A DNA stretch of 64,000 bases from Datisca glomerata (GCA_003255025.1 QANY01008042.1:62001-126000), one strand, 5' to 3'. Counted from the stretch's first letter, positions 50,595 through 63,202 are shown. Translations and numbers: made by a program. The notes: generated by a model not told the origin, from the sequence alone.

Positions 50595-51410
50595 TTGATA
50601 ACTTAATCGGCTACTTTTGGAGAGGAGGTTGGCCAGGGGTTAGAGAGTGCACAAATTAGTGGAGGAGTGTAATTTTATAAAAATATTTTTTTCTTGAGGT
50701 ATAATCTTGTAAAAAAACCCAAGAAATAGGGCTTGGATTTCTTGGAACGATAAGACATTTTTGTCAAGTTTATAATGTATAAGAATACTTGAGAAGATTG
50801 AGAATGCATAAGATGGTTCAACGTTTTGCCTTTACTTGTGGAGCATATATGGTTCATATGTCAAGAAGAAAATCTTTTGAAGTCTGTAAATAATTTTTGA
50901 AATAATAGCTAAATTTTGGATTTTTAAGTACAGTAAAACTATGAATTTTTATACAAATTTTATCTCAGAAAATTGGCGTCGTGGATATGGCTCTCAAATT
51001 CTAATACAAATCTTGTTTTGACACATAGCAGAAAAAGAGCGATAGAAATTATCCCATGCTCGAACTTAGCTTGAAAAAAAATCACCATCTACGAAGAAGA
51101 AGCCCTCTTCACGAATCAACCCCCCCCCCCCCCCNCCCCCCCCCCCCCCCTCTCAATTTTATCTCTGTAGCTGAAGGGTTTTTTACCTCTTCTCGAATCA
51201 CCTCCAAGAAACCCGAGTCCTATTTCTTCCCCTTCTCAAGCATTTTTTTAGTTAGTCAAAACATGTGTTTTTTTATGAGATGGACAAATTTGTCCAAATT
51301 TTGATCACATGTTAGGCACGTGACCAACTTAACGGGTAGAAGATAGAAAATCTAATAAAATGGGTCTAATTAATAATTGATGAAAGTTGAAGAAGAAATT
51401 AGAAAGACTT
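50595..51410 (-). repeat. MULE right terminal inverted repeat with a 480-base insertion
   Basis: The inner part (50595-50715) and outer part (about 51195-51410) pair with the left repeat. Bases between about 50720 and 51195 have no counterpart there. That extra block includes the c-run with one n. Confidence 0.75.
51120..51150. other. Run of c with one unresolved base
   Basis: Thirty c residues surround an n at 51135. This looks like a sequencing or assembly problem. The real length and the neighbouring sequence here should not be trusted. Confidence 0.9.
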
Positions 51411-51591
51411 TAATTTTCTGGGAATATTTATTTATTTTCTTTTTTCTGGAACGTTGTTTGAAGTTCATTTATTTTCATTTTTCTGGAAAACTTGAATTTT
51501 GGACGAAGAAGAAGAAGAAATTTGATGGGTTTTTGCTCAGATTTGAGAAAGAGAAACCTATAGAGAGAGAGAGAATGGGTTTTTTAATTTT

Positions 51592-51930
51592 GTACTACAC
51601 GATGGGATACACTAGCGTCATGTAGCCATCGTGTAGACTACATGATGGATACACGACGTCAGTGTACCCCCATCGTGTAGACTGCATGATGGCTACACGA
51701 CCTCAGTGTAACCATCGTTTAGATTACATGATGGGTACACGACGCCAGTGTAGCCTTCGTTTAGACTACACGGCGCCAGAGTAGTCATCGTGTAGCTAGA
51801 CGATGACAGTGTACCTATCGTGTAGTCTACACGATGACTACACGACGCGAGTGTAAACTACACGATGGGTACACTGGCATCGTGTAGCCATCGTGTAGAT
51901 TACACGACGGGTACACGAGCATCTTCTGCA
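51592..51930. repeat. Palindromic minisatellite array 9 (copy 1)
   Basis: Repeated gtgtagactacacgatggct with acgacgtcagtgtacccatc. It is about three times longer than its partner in copy 2 (array 12). Confidence 0.85.
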
Positions 51931-52194
51931 AAGACTACTTTTAAAATTGAAGAATAAAATATAGTCTCAAGTATTTGAAAAATTCATTAAAAAATTTTAA
52001 TATTTTCGGTCTGATAAACTTCTGGAGGGCCTAACTTTTGACTCGGGTTGAACCACGTGGCCCGTAAGATATCAAATCAAAACTTATTCAGAGATCTACA
52101 AGTGTGATGGGTTTACCCATTGCAATCTAGTTTAGGCCCAAAAACAGTATTTTAAGCACTTTTGAAGGCCTGAAAGTTATTTTGATCGCAAACT

Positions 52195-52665
52195 TGGGTA
52201 CACAATGCCAGTGTACCCACCGTGTAGACTATACGATGGCTACACGATGCCAGTGTACCCATCGTGTAGTCTACACGATGCCAGTGCAGACTACACGATG
52301 GCTACACGATGTCAGTCTACCCATCGTGTAGACTACACGATACCAATGTACTCATCCTGTAGTCTACACGATGCTAGTGTAGACTACACGATGTCAGTCT
52401 ACCCATCGTGTAGACTACACGATGGCTACACGATACCAATGTACCCATCCTATAGTCTACACGATGTCGGTGTACCCATCGTGTAGTCTACATGATGGCT
52501 ACACGATGTCAGTATTCTCATCGTGTAATCTACACGATACCGGTGTACCCATCATGTAGTCTACATGATGTTGGCCCATCGTGTAGCCTACACGATGCTA
52601 GTGTACCAATTGTATAGTCTATACGATGGCTACACGATGCTAACATCAGGTTACCTCCCAGCACT
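52195..52665. repeat. Palindromic minisatellite array 10 (copy 1)
   Basis: Repeated gatgccagtgtacccatcgt and gtagtctacacgatggctac units. The inverted words let neighbouring units pair. The 93-codon frame at 52205 is a product of the repeat. Confidence 0.88.
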
Positions 52666-53305
52666 ACTGAAAAATATGAAGTAAATTATACATAAATTGA
52701 AACAATTTTCTCCTATCCTCAGGGTTGAAACTACTAACTTCCTCTGTCATAAAACTACATGTTAAGAATATGAGAAATTACCCATAAAAAACAAAAAAAA
52801 TCACGTGAATGACACCCCCAAAATGAACGGGAAAGGGTTAAAAAAATTGAAACGTCAAAGAAGAATTAGAAGAATGGATCGTTGCCCAAAAATGGGCAAA
52901 AACCCATTTCAGATCTGGTTTGTGGCTAGATCTGGTTCAGATCTGTAAAAATAGACAAAAAATCATATCCAGATCTGGGTCATATCTAGTTTGTCTTCTT
53001 CGGTCGTCTTCTTCGGTTGCTGAGATTCGATCATATCCTTTGTATTCTTTGACAAGGACGTAGATGTCGTCTTCTTCGATTCATTCATGTCTTTTTCGGG
53101 TAAAAACTCATTTTACACAGAGAGAGAGATTGAGAGAGAGATTGAATAGATTTGAAAAGGAAGAAGTGAAAAAATGAAAAATGAAGAAAGAAAAATAAGA
53201 TGAATGATAAACATATAATTTTATAAAGATATTTTAACTGAAATATGAATAAGGGATAATTTTTATAAAATGTTTATCCAGGTACGTAGTTTAGCAAAAA
53301 TGTCT

Positions 53306-54434
53306 TCGGTAAAAACTCAAATATCTTTAACGGTACATGTCTGTCTTGTCTCTTGTCTTGAATAAAGTAATCACTTTATCCAAACTCAGCCAAGCAATAG
53401 ACCAGTTTGTGATTTGAACGGCTCTTCCACCAAATGCACTGTGCTTATATTCAGCTGACGTTGGGTCCTTGATCGTCATCATGCATCCATGAATTTGCAG
53501 TTAAATTTCTAGTAAGAAGTAGAACAGTGAAGAAGCAAGTTAAAGAAGGCAAGGGAAGTAGATAGCTTAAAGGCGTTTCTGAGGTATGTTCTGAGGCAGA
53601 TTAGTTTAGTTTGACTACCTTATGAACTTTACTGCACATAGTAGTTAAGTGGCTCATCTCTCATTTTGCTCTTTGCGATGGATTTTAACACTCTCAAGTT
53701 TTTACTTGCTCTGATTCTATATTTTCTTTCACGGCCTGTTTTGATGCTATCGATATTTTTTCTTTATCATTAATACGCATTTTAGTAGGACTTTTTGGTA
53801 GAATTGCTAATGCAGCCTTCAGGTCTCTAAATATAGTAATATTGTAAGGTAATCATTGTTTTTTCCACCCTTCCCGTTGGTTTAGTAGAGGTTTTGAGAT
53901 GCAGGACAGAATGAGAGCAAAAGTGATAAGAAGAAGGGAAAAGGAGCAGAAGCAGAAGGGAGAGATTTATTTGATTTGTAATAATTATCTCTTCAGTTCC
54001 AACCTGTCTTAAATGCTAAACTATTCCCCTATTCATAGATAACGCAAAGTTTTGTTAAGAAAGTTATAGTAAATATTTAGTGAATAGTGATATCACAGTC
54101 CTAATGCTGATGAACCATTTTGTACAGTAATTATACTTAACTCTATAAACATCTTCCAAGATAAGCACTAATTGTATAGTGACTTAGAGATCAAGCTTTG
54201 CCTGGGCTACTTTGAGGATTTTAATTATAGAAGCAGGACCATCACAGTCGCTCAGACTGTCTTCGTGTTGATTCCAGATATCATATGCTTAGTCCATTAA
54301 CATCTTTCAACGCTGTGTTAAGCTTTTTGTTTCTTCAATATTTGCTTCTTGAAGTAATAACTAAATATGGAAGCTAAGCTAAAATAACTTTTGCGAATAA
54401 TGTTTGTGATGTTCATGAACTTTCCAGGATATAA
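53306..54434 (+). promoter_or_regulatory. HAOX upstream region and likely 5' UTR intron
   Basis: The host sequence between the MULE end and the HAOX ATG is short. A purine-rich stretch (53510-53583) ending ctgag/gtatgt looks like a 5' UTR exon with a donor site. ctttccag at 54420-54427 is a good acceptor eight bases before the ATG. A leader intron of 53584-54427 is therefore likely, and the promoter would then be the 200-280 bases next to the transposon. A gctgacgttgg box (about 53454-53464) contains a TGACG core. None of this is proven without transcript data. Confidence 0.5.
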
Positions 54435-57427
54435 ATGGCATCTGAACCAGTTAAGGTGAATGAGTTTAAAGAACTGGCCCGACAGGCGCTTCCGAAAATG
54501 TTTTTTGATTTCTACACAGGAGGAGCTGAAGATCAGCTGACACTAAGAGATAACGAAGAGGCGTTTCATCGAATCATGTAAGTTTTACATCAATCGATGA
54601 AACCATTGAAGACTGGAATGCAAACGTGTCTCAGTAACTTTCTGTGGCTTTAGGATCCAGCCTCGAGTTCTTGTAGACGTGAGCAGGATTGATTTATCAA
54701 CAACCATATTTGGTTATGCTATATCGGCGCCAATTATGCCTGCTCCGACATCCATGCATCAGTTGGCACATCCTGAAGGTTGAAACTCCAACAACCCTTT
54801 CAGAAGATTTCTGGATTGAGATGTGCAGTTCCGTACTTACTATTTGTGTATTTATCCAGGAGAGGTTGCAACAGCCAGAGCAGCAGCTGCATGCAATACC
54901 ATAATGGTACGATTCTGACTTTTATTTGATGTTTTGATAATTTTCTTAGTCGGTAATTGAACTTTTCTTTTGTAGATTTTGTCATATTCGTCGACGTGCA
55001 CCATAGAGGAGGTTGCTTCCAGCTGCAATGCCATCCGGTTCTTTCAGTTATATGTACTTAATCATCTTTTTACTCATTGATTTGATTTCATTAGATTCAC
55101 TCTGGTTGCCTACCTTTTTCCGATATATTGTGTGTTTCGGGGGTGAGGGTGTCATTTTGTGAAGGCCGTAGTCACACCTCCTTTTTGTATGCAGGTATAC
55201 AAGAGGCGTGATATCTCAGCTCAGTTAGTACAGAGAGCTGAAAGAAATGGTTATAAGGCCATTGTCCTAACTGTTGACACACCCATAATTGGTAGAAGAG
55301 AAGCTGATATAAAAAACAAGTAAATAGCATAATTATTTCCTCATTTTTCCCCAGTTGTTAATTTTTTGTGTCATATCAGATATCGAATACAATACAAATT
55401 CCTGCGTCTGAAGTTACAAGAGTTTTCTCCAGCGTCTGAAGTTACAAGAGCTTTTCCTTCTCTCACATTAACACAGAAAGCAATACTTTTCAATTGATAA
55501 AACTTACTTCTGTTAAATATATACAGAATGATTTCTCCTCCGTTGAAGAACTTTGAAGGCCTCTTATCAACTGAAGTTGACTCCGTAAGTGGTGATTATA
55601 TTCCTAGATTTCGCATTTACATACATCTTGAGTTTCTTTGTTTGTATGCCATTGCCAGTACAGAACTTTTTATACTTCAATGTTGCTTAATATCTTATGA
55701 ATATAATGTATGCAGGGTGAAGGTTCAAATTTAGAAGCTTTTGCCAGAGAAAACTTAGATGCATCATTGTGTTGGAAGGTTTGAGTCGGTAAACTATTGT
55801 GATCGTGCGCATACTTCCAAACATGATTTTCCCTAATGAAAAAACGTCACTGAAGTGTGTGACGTACTTCATTATGGAATTAACTTTCGTGTCTTATAGG
55901 TTTTTCGGTCTTACTGCTTTATATAGACATTCAGGTTATGAATAATTTTTGGGATAACTGAACTTTTACTGATTTTTTCGGACATTTTGATCGGTAATAG
56001 GTACTATATTTACCTTGTTACCAGTTTAATTAAACATTTGAGCCTCTGCAGGATATTGGTTGGTTAAGATCAATCACAAGCTTACCAATTCTGATTAAGG
56101 GGGTTCTCGCTCATGAAGATGGTAAGATACGATTTCTAATTAAGAAACTACGCCACGTCAATTTAGTTCTCTCTCTGTTGTCCAAATTAAAGTGTTACTC
56201 TCCTTGTTTGGTGATTCTTTCATTAGCGAGCATTGATGATTAAGCGAGACATAATCATTCAAATTTGAATGCAAGCATTCTAAAATGCTGAGCATGCTAT
56301 TGTGTGTAAATAACTGATTAAAGTCTAGTGCACTTTAAAATTAAAAAGATGTGGATCCAACCTATTACTTCTGCAATATTTTTAAAACATCCATTAAAAT
56401 GCTATGTCAGTAGCTTATAGGATGTATAAAATTTAAAAGATGTGGATCTAACCTATCACTTCTCTCTATTGCTGCCAGCAAGAAAGGCTGTTGAAGTAGG
56501 CGTCGATGGGATTGTAGTCTCCAATCATGGAGGCCGCCAGCTAGATCATACTCCTGCCTCTATTTCGGTTCTGGAAGAGGTAGCTTTTTCTGTCTCATCA
56601 CGTCTCTGCCTTGTAGTCAAAGATGTGTATGCTTTGTTTTGTCAAATACTTATAGAAACTTCCAAAACAAAACTGATGACATGCTTAATCGTCTTCCCTG
56701 GTTATCTGCTGATGTTGATCTTAATTAGAAGCTTCAAGTAATTAATTGGATTCCCTTCATAATAATTAAACTGAGTTGGGGGTTCTTGGAGTTAAAAGCA
56801 TCCCCAATGCATTTACTTTGTAAATTTCGTATTCAACAACCTGAATATACTTAAAACCACGTCATACTGAAAGGAGTTCTTGTATGTCACACATTTGAGG
56901 TCTGAATCATCTGATTACGCATCTACGATGCAATTTCGTACATAAGATATTTTCTGTTTGCACAACAGCTTTTGGTTTAAAGATTTTTGTCGTATGCCAC
57001 TGGTGGCAGGTGGTTCGTGCTGTTGGAGGGCGAGTTCCTGTTCTCTTTGATGGAGGAGTTCGGCGAGGAACGGATGTCTTTAAGGCATTAGCCCTCGGTG
57101 CAAAAGCAGTTCTTGTAAGCTTCTTTACTCCTTACTATTCAGAGTACAAATATTAACTGTCACTATTTGCCTCCAAGGAATCTCTTTTGCTACGAACAGA
57201 GTGCATCTTCTTATGTAAACAAACGAAGTTAATGCATGGTGATGCAGGTAGGAAGACCAGTAATATATGGGCTAGCAGCGAGAGGAGAGAGTGGAGTAAG
57301 AAGGGTCATAGAAATGCTGAAAGATGAATTAGAGCTTACAATGTCACTTTCTGGCTGTCCTACATTGAAAGATATCACCAGAAGCCATGTGAGGACGCAA
57401 CATGAATCACTCCTTTCAATGCTCTAA
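54435..57427 (+). CDS. HAOX: Peroxisomal (S)-2-hydroxy-acid oxidase, HAOX/GLO4 type
   Basis: FMN-dependent oxidation of 2-hydroxy acids to 2-keto acids with release of hydrogen peroxide. Exons: 54435-54577, 54654-54778, 54860-54906, 54976-55053, 55195-55319, 55527-55584, 55716-55778, 56052-56121, 56479-56579, 57010-57114, 57248-57427. They join to 1095 bases, 364 codons plus stop, the normal family length. Catalytic and FMN residues are present by alignment with spinach glycolate oxidase: Gln129, Tyr131, Thr157, Asp159, Arg166, Lys229, His253 and Arg256 (in SNHGGRQLD). [18 protein letters not shown] binds FMN phosphate. Phe26 replaces spinach Tyr24 and Ser110 replaces Trp108, which, with [16 protein letters not shown], points to the HAOX branch (medium/long-chain acids) rather than photorespiratory glycolate oxidase. 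The C-terminal SML is a plausible non-standard peroxisomal signal. It looks intact. Confidence 0.95.
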
Positions 57428-58337
57428 TATCACCCACCAACATCCATGCGGCCGGAATGCGAGAAAATTCCAAGGGGTTGGCAAAATCGGCTTTCTTGTT
57501 TGTCTGTTCATGAAGTGAAAAAACTGACAAGCGAGAATTACTAATTTTATTTAATATTCTTTCATATAATTTACTAGTTGTCATATGTCTTAAAATTAAA
57601 TATTTTATCCATTAAAGTGACATGAAATAACTTATAAGATACTGAATATTCATTATTATAAGAGTACTAAAACGTTGTGCCTAAATTGGAATCATGAGAT
57701 GGGCAATAAAGTATTATGCTAGTCTAAAAATGATTCATCAAGAATTTCAGCATAACAATTCTATAGTAACTCTGAAAAGCGTGCAAGTTAATGTAAAAAA
57801 AGTACGTAAATTACTATATATTTCTTCTCAAACCTTTTTACAAACATATAAGGTGCATTATCCATGAATAATAATTTAAGCACCTCTGACGCCAAGTAGC
57901 TATACTATTTCTAGTTGAAATCAAAAGTCTAAACGAACAGCAACAGCCCCTACAATATGCAAAGCCCCGTGCACAAAGAAGCTCCATGTACAAAGAAAAC
58001 AATTAATGACTTCCCTATAGTGAGGTATGACTTGAATTGTTCGTCAAAGTTACGACGAGGATGATGATGCGTGTAGATTTTATTACAAGAGAGTTTTATT
58101 AATATTATACGATAATTGCTGTTAATAATTTTATAAATTTTCAGCTGCAATGGATGCCCAACTTATTTGTTTTCAATTTTAACTTGTGTTTCAAAAATAT
58201 AATTAAATAAATAATTTTTGGACTGTGAATTAGCCTCAATGGTATCAGCGTAAATTTTCAAGCAGCCAAGGACAAAGAGTTAACCAGTTAAATCGCAATA
58301 AAATACTCCACGGGAACAGCAACGTTTATCCGAAGCA
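57428..58337. other. Intergenic region between HAOX and FLU
   Basis: It holds the HAOX 3' UTR and the FLU promoter and leader. No further gene or transposon is visible. The FLU leader probably begins within 58200-58337. Confidence 0.5.
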
Positions 58338-60646
58338 ATGGCGATAGTAATCCGTTGCTCCTGCTTATTTACCCGCCCCAACACTCAGAGATCTCCTCCG
58401 TTTGATTTGCTATCCCGAAAATTCCATCCTCCCGGTCAGTGCCTTCTTGTCCATGAATCTTTTCTTCTTTTGATTTCATCTATGTTCAGCGAGATTTAAA
58501 GAGGCTTAATCGAAGTCGTATTGCTCCTGCACCTAAAACAATCTTTGAACTCCGAGAATGGACTCCACCTGTTTTTAAAAATTCATCTCTTTGGGTTTGA
58601 GCATTATTCTTTTTAGGTCTTGTTTTGTTGTTGTTAGAGGATATGAAAAGGAAATTTGAGATTATAACTTATCAGAATTTCGTGTTAAATTTGATAAAAC
58701 ATTACCCAGAATTTCGTTTTAAAGTTGCTTTTCTTTGCCTTTTGTGGTCTGGAAATGGAGCTTTGGTGAATTTGGTAAACTTAATTAACGATGGTAAAAT
58801 AAGGCCTGGACTTTATACGATTCAATCTTATCGTAAATGGCATATGAAAGAGTTGAGAATATGTAGAGAGTGATATGAAGTTGCATTTGTTGTGATTTTG
58901 AGCAGGGAAACTAGTCTCTCTAGCATTTAATGGTGATAAGTTGGTGTCATTTTATGGGGATATCATCGGCAAGGAATTTGGAATTCATAATAAGCTGCCA
59001 GTTCAAAAGTGTCAGGTATGATGGTGAGTTACCTTCCAAGGGTTGTGATTTTTATATCTAAGGTTTGCTTAATATTTGTGGGCCAGCTTTCTCTGTGTCA
59101 CAGAAAATCTTTATGATGTTATACAGAGAGCATTTTAGTGTCAATATTGTTGGTGCAATTAGTTGCTTCTTAGTAAAGCAGAATAGCTTCCTTATTCTTC
59201 AGCAATTAAACTCCTTCAGGCTTCCACACCATAATATGTCTATTTTGTTACACGGAAGTCGTAATGTTTCATGTTTTCCATTTTTCAAAGGATTGCAGTG
59301 TCTCAACAAAAATTTTCTCATTGGCAGGGTAACATAGAGTTCAGGTTTCCTGCAATGGCATTTCTCGTCAGTAATTGTTTGATGTTTACTGCACCATTGA
59401 CAGCGATGGCAGAGACATGTGAGGCTGATAATTCTGTTTTCAACATGCCTTTACTGCTTGCAGTAGCACTTATAGGGGCCACTGTTGGAGGTAAGGCATT
59501 AGTGGCTTCATTACAATCATTGTTTTGTTCCTTCATGTTGCCTTGAAGGATCTAATGACATGTGAACCTGATCGTTTCTTCCATTTTATACATTTTTTCT
59601 GTGTACCATAATTACATGAAACAAGGAAAAGATTGCTATTTCTGATTGCTATTTCTCTTTACATGAAACAAAGTGTATGTACTTGTATCTTTCACTTATT
59701 TAGAAATATTTTATAGGCTTACTTGCTCGACAAAGAAAAGGGGAACTGGAGAGGCTTAATGAACAGCTGCGCCAGATCAATGCAGCTCTCAAAAGACAAG
59801 CTAAGATCGAGTCGTATGCTCCAACCCTTAGTTATGCACCAGTTGGAGGGAGAATATCCGAGAACGAAATACTTATTGATCCAAAGAAACAGGAGTTGAT
59901 TTCTCGGTTGAAATCCGGGAAGAATTTTTTGAGAAACCTAGAACCAGAGAAAGCATTTGTGGAGTTTAGAACAGCTCTTGAGCTTGCTCAAAATTTAAAG
60001 GATCCTACCGAGGAGAAAAAGGCTGCAAGAGGCCTAGGTCTGATTCCATTTCCTTGTTGCAAGTTTTCCAACACGCATTCATAAAATAAAGCACCTGTCT
60101 GTTTGTCATGATGAACTTTTTGTTGCATCAATCCTGATGTCAACGGAGTAATAGCTGATGCAATTTAATACTAAACTTTTAACCTTGTCAATTGAATTGC
60201 AAAGGACTATATAATTCTGTTCGGATGACTTGCGTGCGATTATGGACTTCCCGGCTCTCGAGAATAGTGATCGAAATAGCGTATTTTGTTTATCTTGAAG
60301 TGAAAACAAATGTTAGTTATTTTCAGCCTAGTTCTTCTTTTTTTTGGCTCCTGTCATGGCATTTGTTGGGTGCTGTATTTTATAATCCTTTCACTTCAAA
60401 TTGTTCACCTCAGGCTCATTCTGATTGGAAATTGAGTTTTCAGGGGCATCACTGCAGAGGCAGCGTAAGTACAGGGAAGCAATAAAGTACCATTCTATGG
60501 TTTTGGCAATCTCGGAGCGAGAAGGAGAAGACTCGGGAAACACAGAAGCTTACGGAGCTATTGCTGACTGCTATACTGAGCTTGGAGATCTTGAGAAAGC
60601 AGGCAAATTCTACGACAAGTACATATCAAGGTTGGAAACAGACTGA
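58338..60646 (+). CDS. FLU: FLU, plastid TPR repressor of tetrapyrrole (chlorophyll precursor) synthesis
   Basis: In Arabidopsis FLU sits on plastid membranes and, through its TPR domain, inhibits glutamyl-tRNA reductase, which prevents light-toxic protochlorophyllide build-up in the dark. Exons: 58338-58434, 58906-59015, 59328-59490, 59717-60037, 60444-60646, joining to 894 bases, 297 codons plus stop (Arabidopsis about 316). The N-terminus is basic and Ser/Pro-rich, as in a transit peptide. A membrane segment lies at about residues 107-126 (FNMPLLLAVALIGATVGG). A coiled coil follows at about 127-155 (GELERLNEQLRQINAALKRQ). TPR units span about 180-297, with KAFVEFRTALELAQ, RKYREAIKYHSMVLAI and EAYGAIADCYTELGDLEKAG. 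It ends SRLETD, as FLU does. The first exons are less conserved, so the N-terminus is the least certain part. Confidence 0.95.
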
Positions 60647-61694
60647 CCTCCATTGCCATCACCCAGTCCTTTCTTTTCTTATAAACATTTAGTGAGTTTG
60701 TGAATGGCCTGTTGCCAATGATTATCTTGCGGATGATTTCGTTTTTGTATCTGAGATCGAATGCTGCAAGAGTTGCAGAATATCCTACATATTTAAGTTT
60801 CGTCCATTCATTTGTCAATTTTTTTCAATGTGACATTTATGACCTGTCTCTGATGCTCCTTCCAAAGGCCAACTGAATTGTCAGTGACCTGCTGGCCTAC
60901 CGGAACTTTCAAAATCCAAAGTCCAACTGAAATTATTCTGTGTAATGAATGATTCACAAAAATGCTTATATTAATTTTTTAGTTGATAGTGTTTCTATAA
61001 GCACTCCCAGCACCATTTTAAGAGCTCGAAAATAGCAAAAGCCGAGGCTTTTTGGATGAATTGCCTTCTGCCGTTTCTGAAGGTTGCAGTTCGGCTTGAT
61101 TTGGTCATTCTTATTCGTCTAGACTTGTACAGATTAAATCTGACTTAAAGTTCAGTTTGTCATTCTTTTAATTTCATAGTGTTACGTTTGATGAATATCC
61201 ATCAAATGGAGCATGACTATAAAAAAGTAATTACAATAAGAATATATAACTATGTTTCTTAATTTCTTTTACTTTTATTTAATATTATGATGTGTTATAT
61301 AATAAAAAAAACTGTTTAGTTTAACTATGTTTCTTATTTCTTTTACTTTTATTTAATATTATGATGTGTTACATAATAAAAAAACTGTTAACTAGTTTTA
61401 CGATTATTGACGAGTTGGGTTGGCATAATTAGTTAAACTTCACACTTATAATTTAGAGATCGTGAGTTAGAATCATATTTTTTCATTCTCCTTAAAATTT
61501 ATATTGTAACTTAAAAAACCTGACAATTAAAATTTTATCTCAAATCTCTTCCCTCTTTCCGTTCAAAAAAAATATCTTCCACCTATTTGGAAAGAAAAAC
61601 GAGAGAGAAGCTAGTAAAATTAAATAATATTAACATTGTTTCATCTTTTAGATTTTAGCTTTCTTAAAATGATAATATTTTCGGGTTCTTTTTT
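60647..61694. other. FLU 3' region and intergenic DNA
   Basis: Roughly the first 350 bases are probably 3' UTR. The rest is AT-rich, with a tandem duplication at 61247-61391. No gene is visible. Confidence 0.45.
61247..61391. repeat. 75-base tandem duplication
   Basis: Two units starting aactatgtttctta share ttttacttttatttaatatt and atgatgtgtta, with few differences. Confidence 0.8.
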
Positions 61695-62539
61695 TGTACG
61701 CAAACCAATATTTTGGTAATTATCACTCCACCTCTTGAGATTTCTTTAAATGACACTCACACTTTTTTAAGTTAGAAATATCACTCACGTCTCCTAAGAT
61801 TTTTAAGTAAGGACACTCATACTCATCAGCTACATTTTTTGTTAAAATAATAGTAAAAGATAATTACACCCCTCAATTAAAATAAAATTTTACTTCAACT
61901 TTTACCCTTGGATTAAAATATTTTACACCCATTTCTCCACCAACAAGCCCTAGCCCCCTAACCCGAGGGTTTTTTTTTCTAAACTAGACCCCTAGATTAA
62001 TTATTTTGTAAAAATCAACTCTTACACTAATTTCTGTTCATCCTGATCTCTGATCCACCTTTCACTCAAAATGTCTTTCTAAAGTTACATGTTTACCTTT
62101 CACCTCATTTCTCCTTCTTCATTTTTCATTTTTTTTAACTTTTTCGTTTTCAAATGTGCTCAAGCTCTCTCTCTCTCTCTGTAAAATGAGTTTTTGCTCG
62201 AAAAAAATGCATGAACCGAAGAAGACGACCTCTGCGTTCTTACCAAAGAAGATGAAGAAGATGACCGAATCTCTACAACCGAAGAAGACGACCTAAGAAT
62301 ACAAACCAAATCTGACCCAGATCTGAAAATGGGTTTTGCTAATTTTTACATATATGAACTAGATCTAGCCACAAACCAGATCTGAAATGGGTTTTTGCTT
62401 ATTTTTACAGATCTGAACCAGATCTAGCCACAAACCAATTTCAATATGGCTACACGAACCAATTCCAAGCCTGAAGATAAGGGAAATTGTTTCAATTTAT
62501 GTATAATTTACTTCAGATTTTTCAGTAGTGTTAGAAGGT

Positions 62540-62930
62540 AACCGAATGCTGGAATCGTGTAGCCATCGTGTAGTATACACGATGGGTACACTGACATCGT
62601 AGCCATTGTGTTGACTACCTGATGGGTGTATTGGCATCGTATAGCCATCGTGTAGACTACACGATGGGTACACCGGCAACGCGTAGACTACATGATAGGT
62701 ACATCGGCATCGCGTAGCCATCGTGTAGTCTATACGATGGGTACTCGACATCGTGTAGCCATTGTGTAGACTACACGATGGGGACACCGGCATCTTGTAG
62801 CCATCGTGTAGACTACATAATGGGTATATCAGCATCTTGTAGCCTTCGTATATACTACACGAGGGGTACACCATCATCGTGTAGCCTACACGCTGGGTAC
62901 ACCAGTATCGTGTAGCCCGTGTACCCAAAT
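62540..62930. repeat. Palindromic minisatellite array 11 (copy 2)
   Basis: Repeated catcgtgtagactacacgat, gggtacaccggcatcgtgta units; inverted counterpart of array 10. The long minus-strand frame at 62497-63021 is a product of the repeat. Confidence 0.88.
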
Positions 62931-63202
62931 TTGCGATCAAAATAACTTTCAGGTCTCCAAAAGTGCTTAAAATAATGTTTTTTGGGCCTGAAACTTGGGT
63001 GCTACAAGTAAACTCGATCACACGTGTAGATCTCTGAATAATATTTGATTTGATATCTTGCGGTCACGTGTTTCAATCCGAGTTAAAAGTTACGCCCTCC
63101 GAATTTGTCGGACTGAAAACGTTAAATTTTTTAATGAATTTTTCAAATACTTGAGACTATATTTTATTATTCAATTTTAAAAGTATTCTTGACAGAAGAT
63201 GT

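Larger units (their letters stand above)
40925..51410. mobile_element. Mutator-like element (MULE) with transposase and ULP1-like gene
   Basis: Long inverted ends (40925-41290 and about 50595-51410) enclose a plus-strand MULE transposase and a convergent minus-strand DUF1985/C48 protease, the layout of ULP1-carrying plant MULEs (Kaonashi- or CUMULE-type). All eight minisatellite arrays lie outside recognisable exons. Both genes are broken, so the element cannot move by itself. The right end merges at about 51410 with a truncated relative, and no 9-base target duplication can be shown. Confidence 0.85.
51410..53305 (-). mobile_element. Gene-less MULE relative, copy 1, truncated at both ends
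   Basis: Its whole length matches 63470-61975 in inverted orientation, in order: a gaagaagaagaaatttgatgg block, array 9, a unique block (51935-52195), array 10, then a unique block with agatctggttcagatctg-type repeats and ttcttcggtcgtcttc (52665-53110). It lacks the outer 280-300 bases present on both sides of copy 2. No coding frame is recognisable. The repeats are of the same family as in the MULE at 40925. Confidence 0.82.

Noticed and set aside
41591..52665. Repeat arrays as CRISPR
   Set aside because: The repeats are degenerate and palindromic with no unique equal-length spacers, in a plant nuclear context with introns and retroelements.
54435..60646. HAOX and FLU as genes captured by a Pack-MULE
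   Set aside because: Both are complete with introns, and each bracketing MULE copy has, or had, its own structure. Recalled synteny with Arabidopsis explains the pairing better.
62497..63021. 174-codon minus-strand frame (and the 93-codon frame at 52205)
   Set aside because: Both consist of the translated minisatellite; no protein family resemblance.
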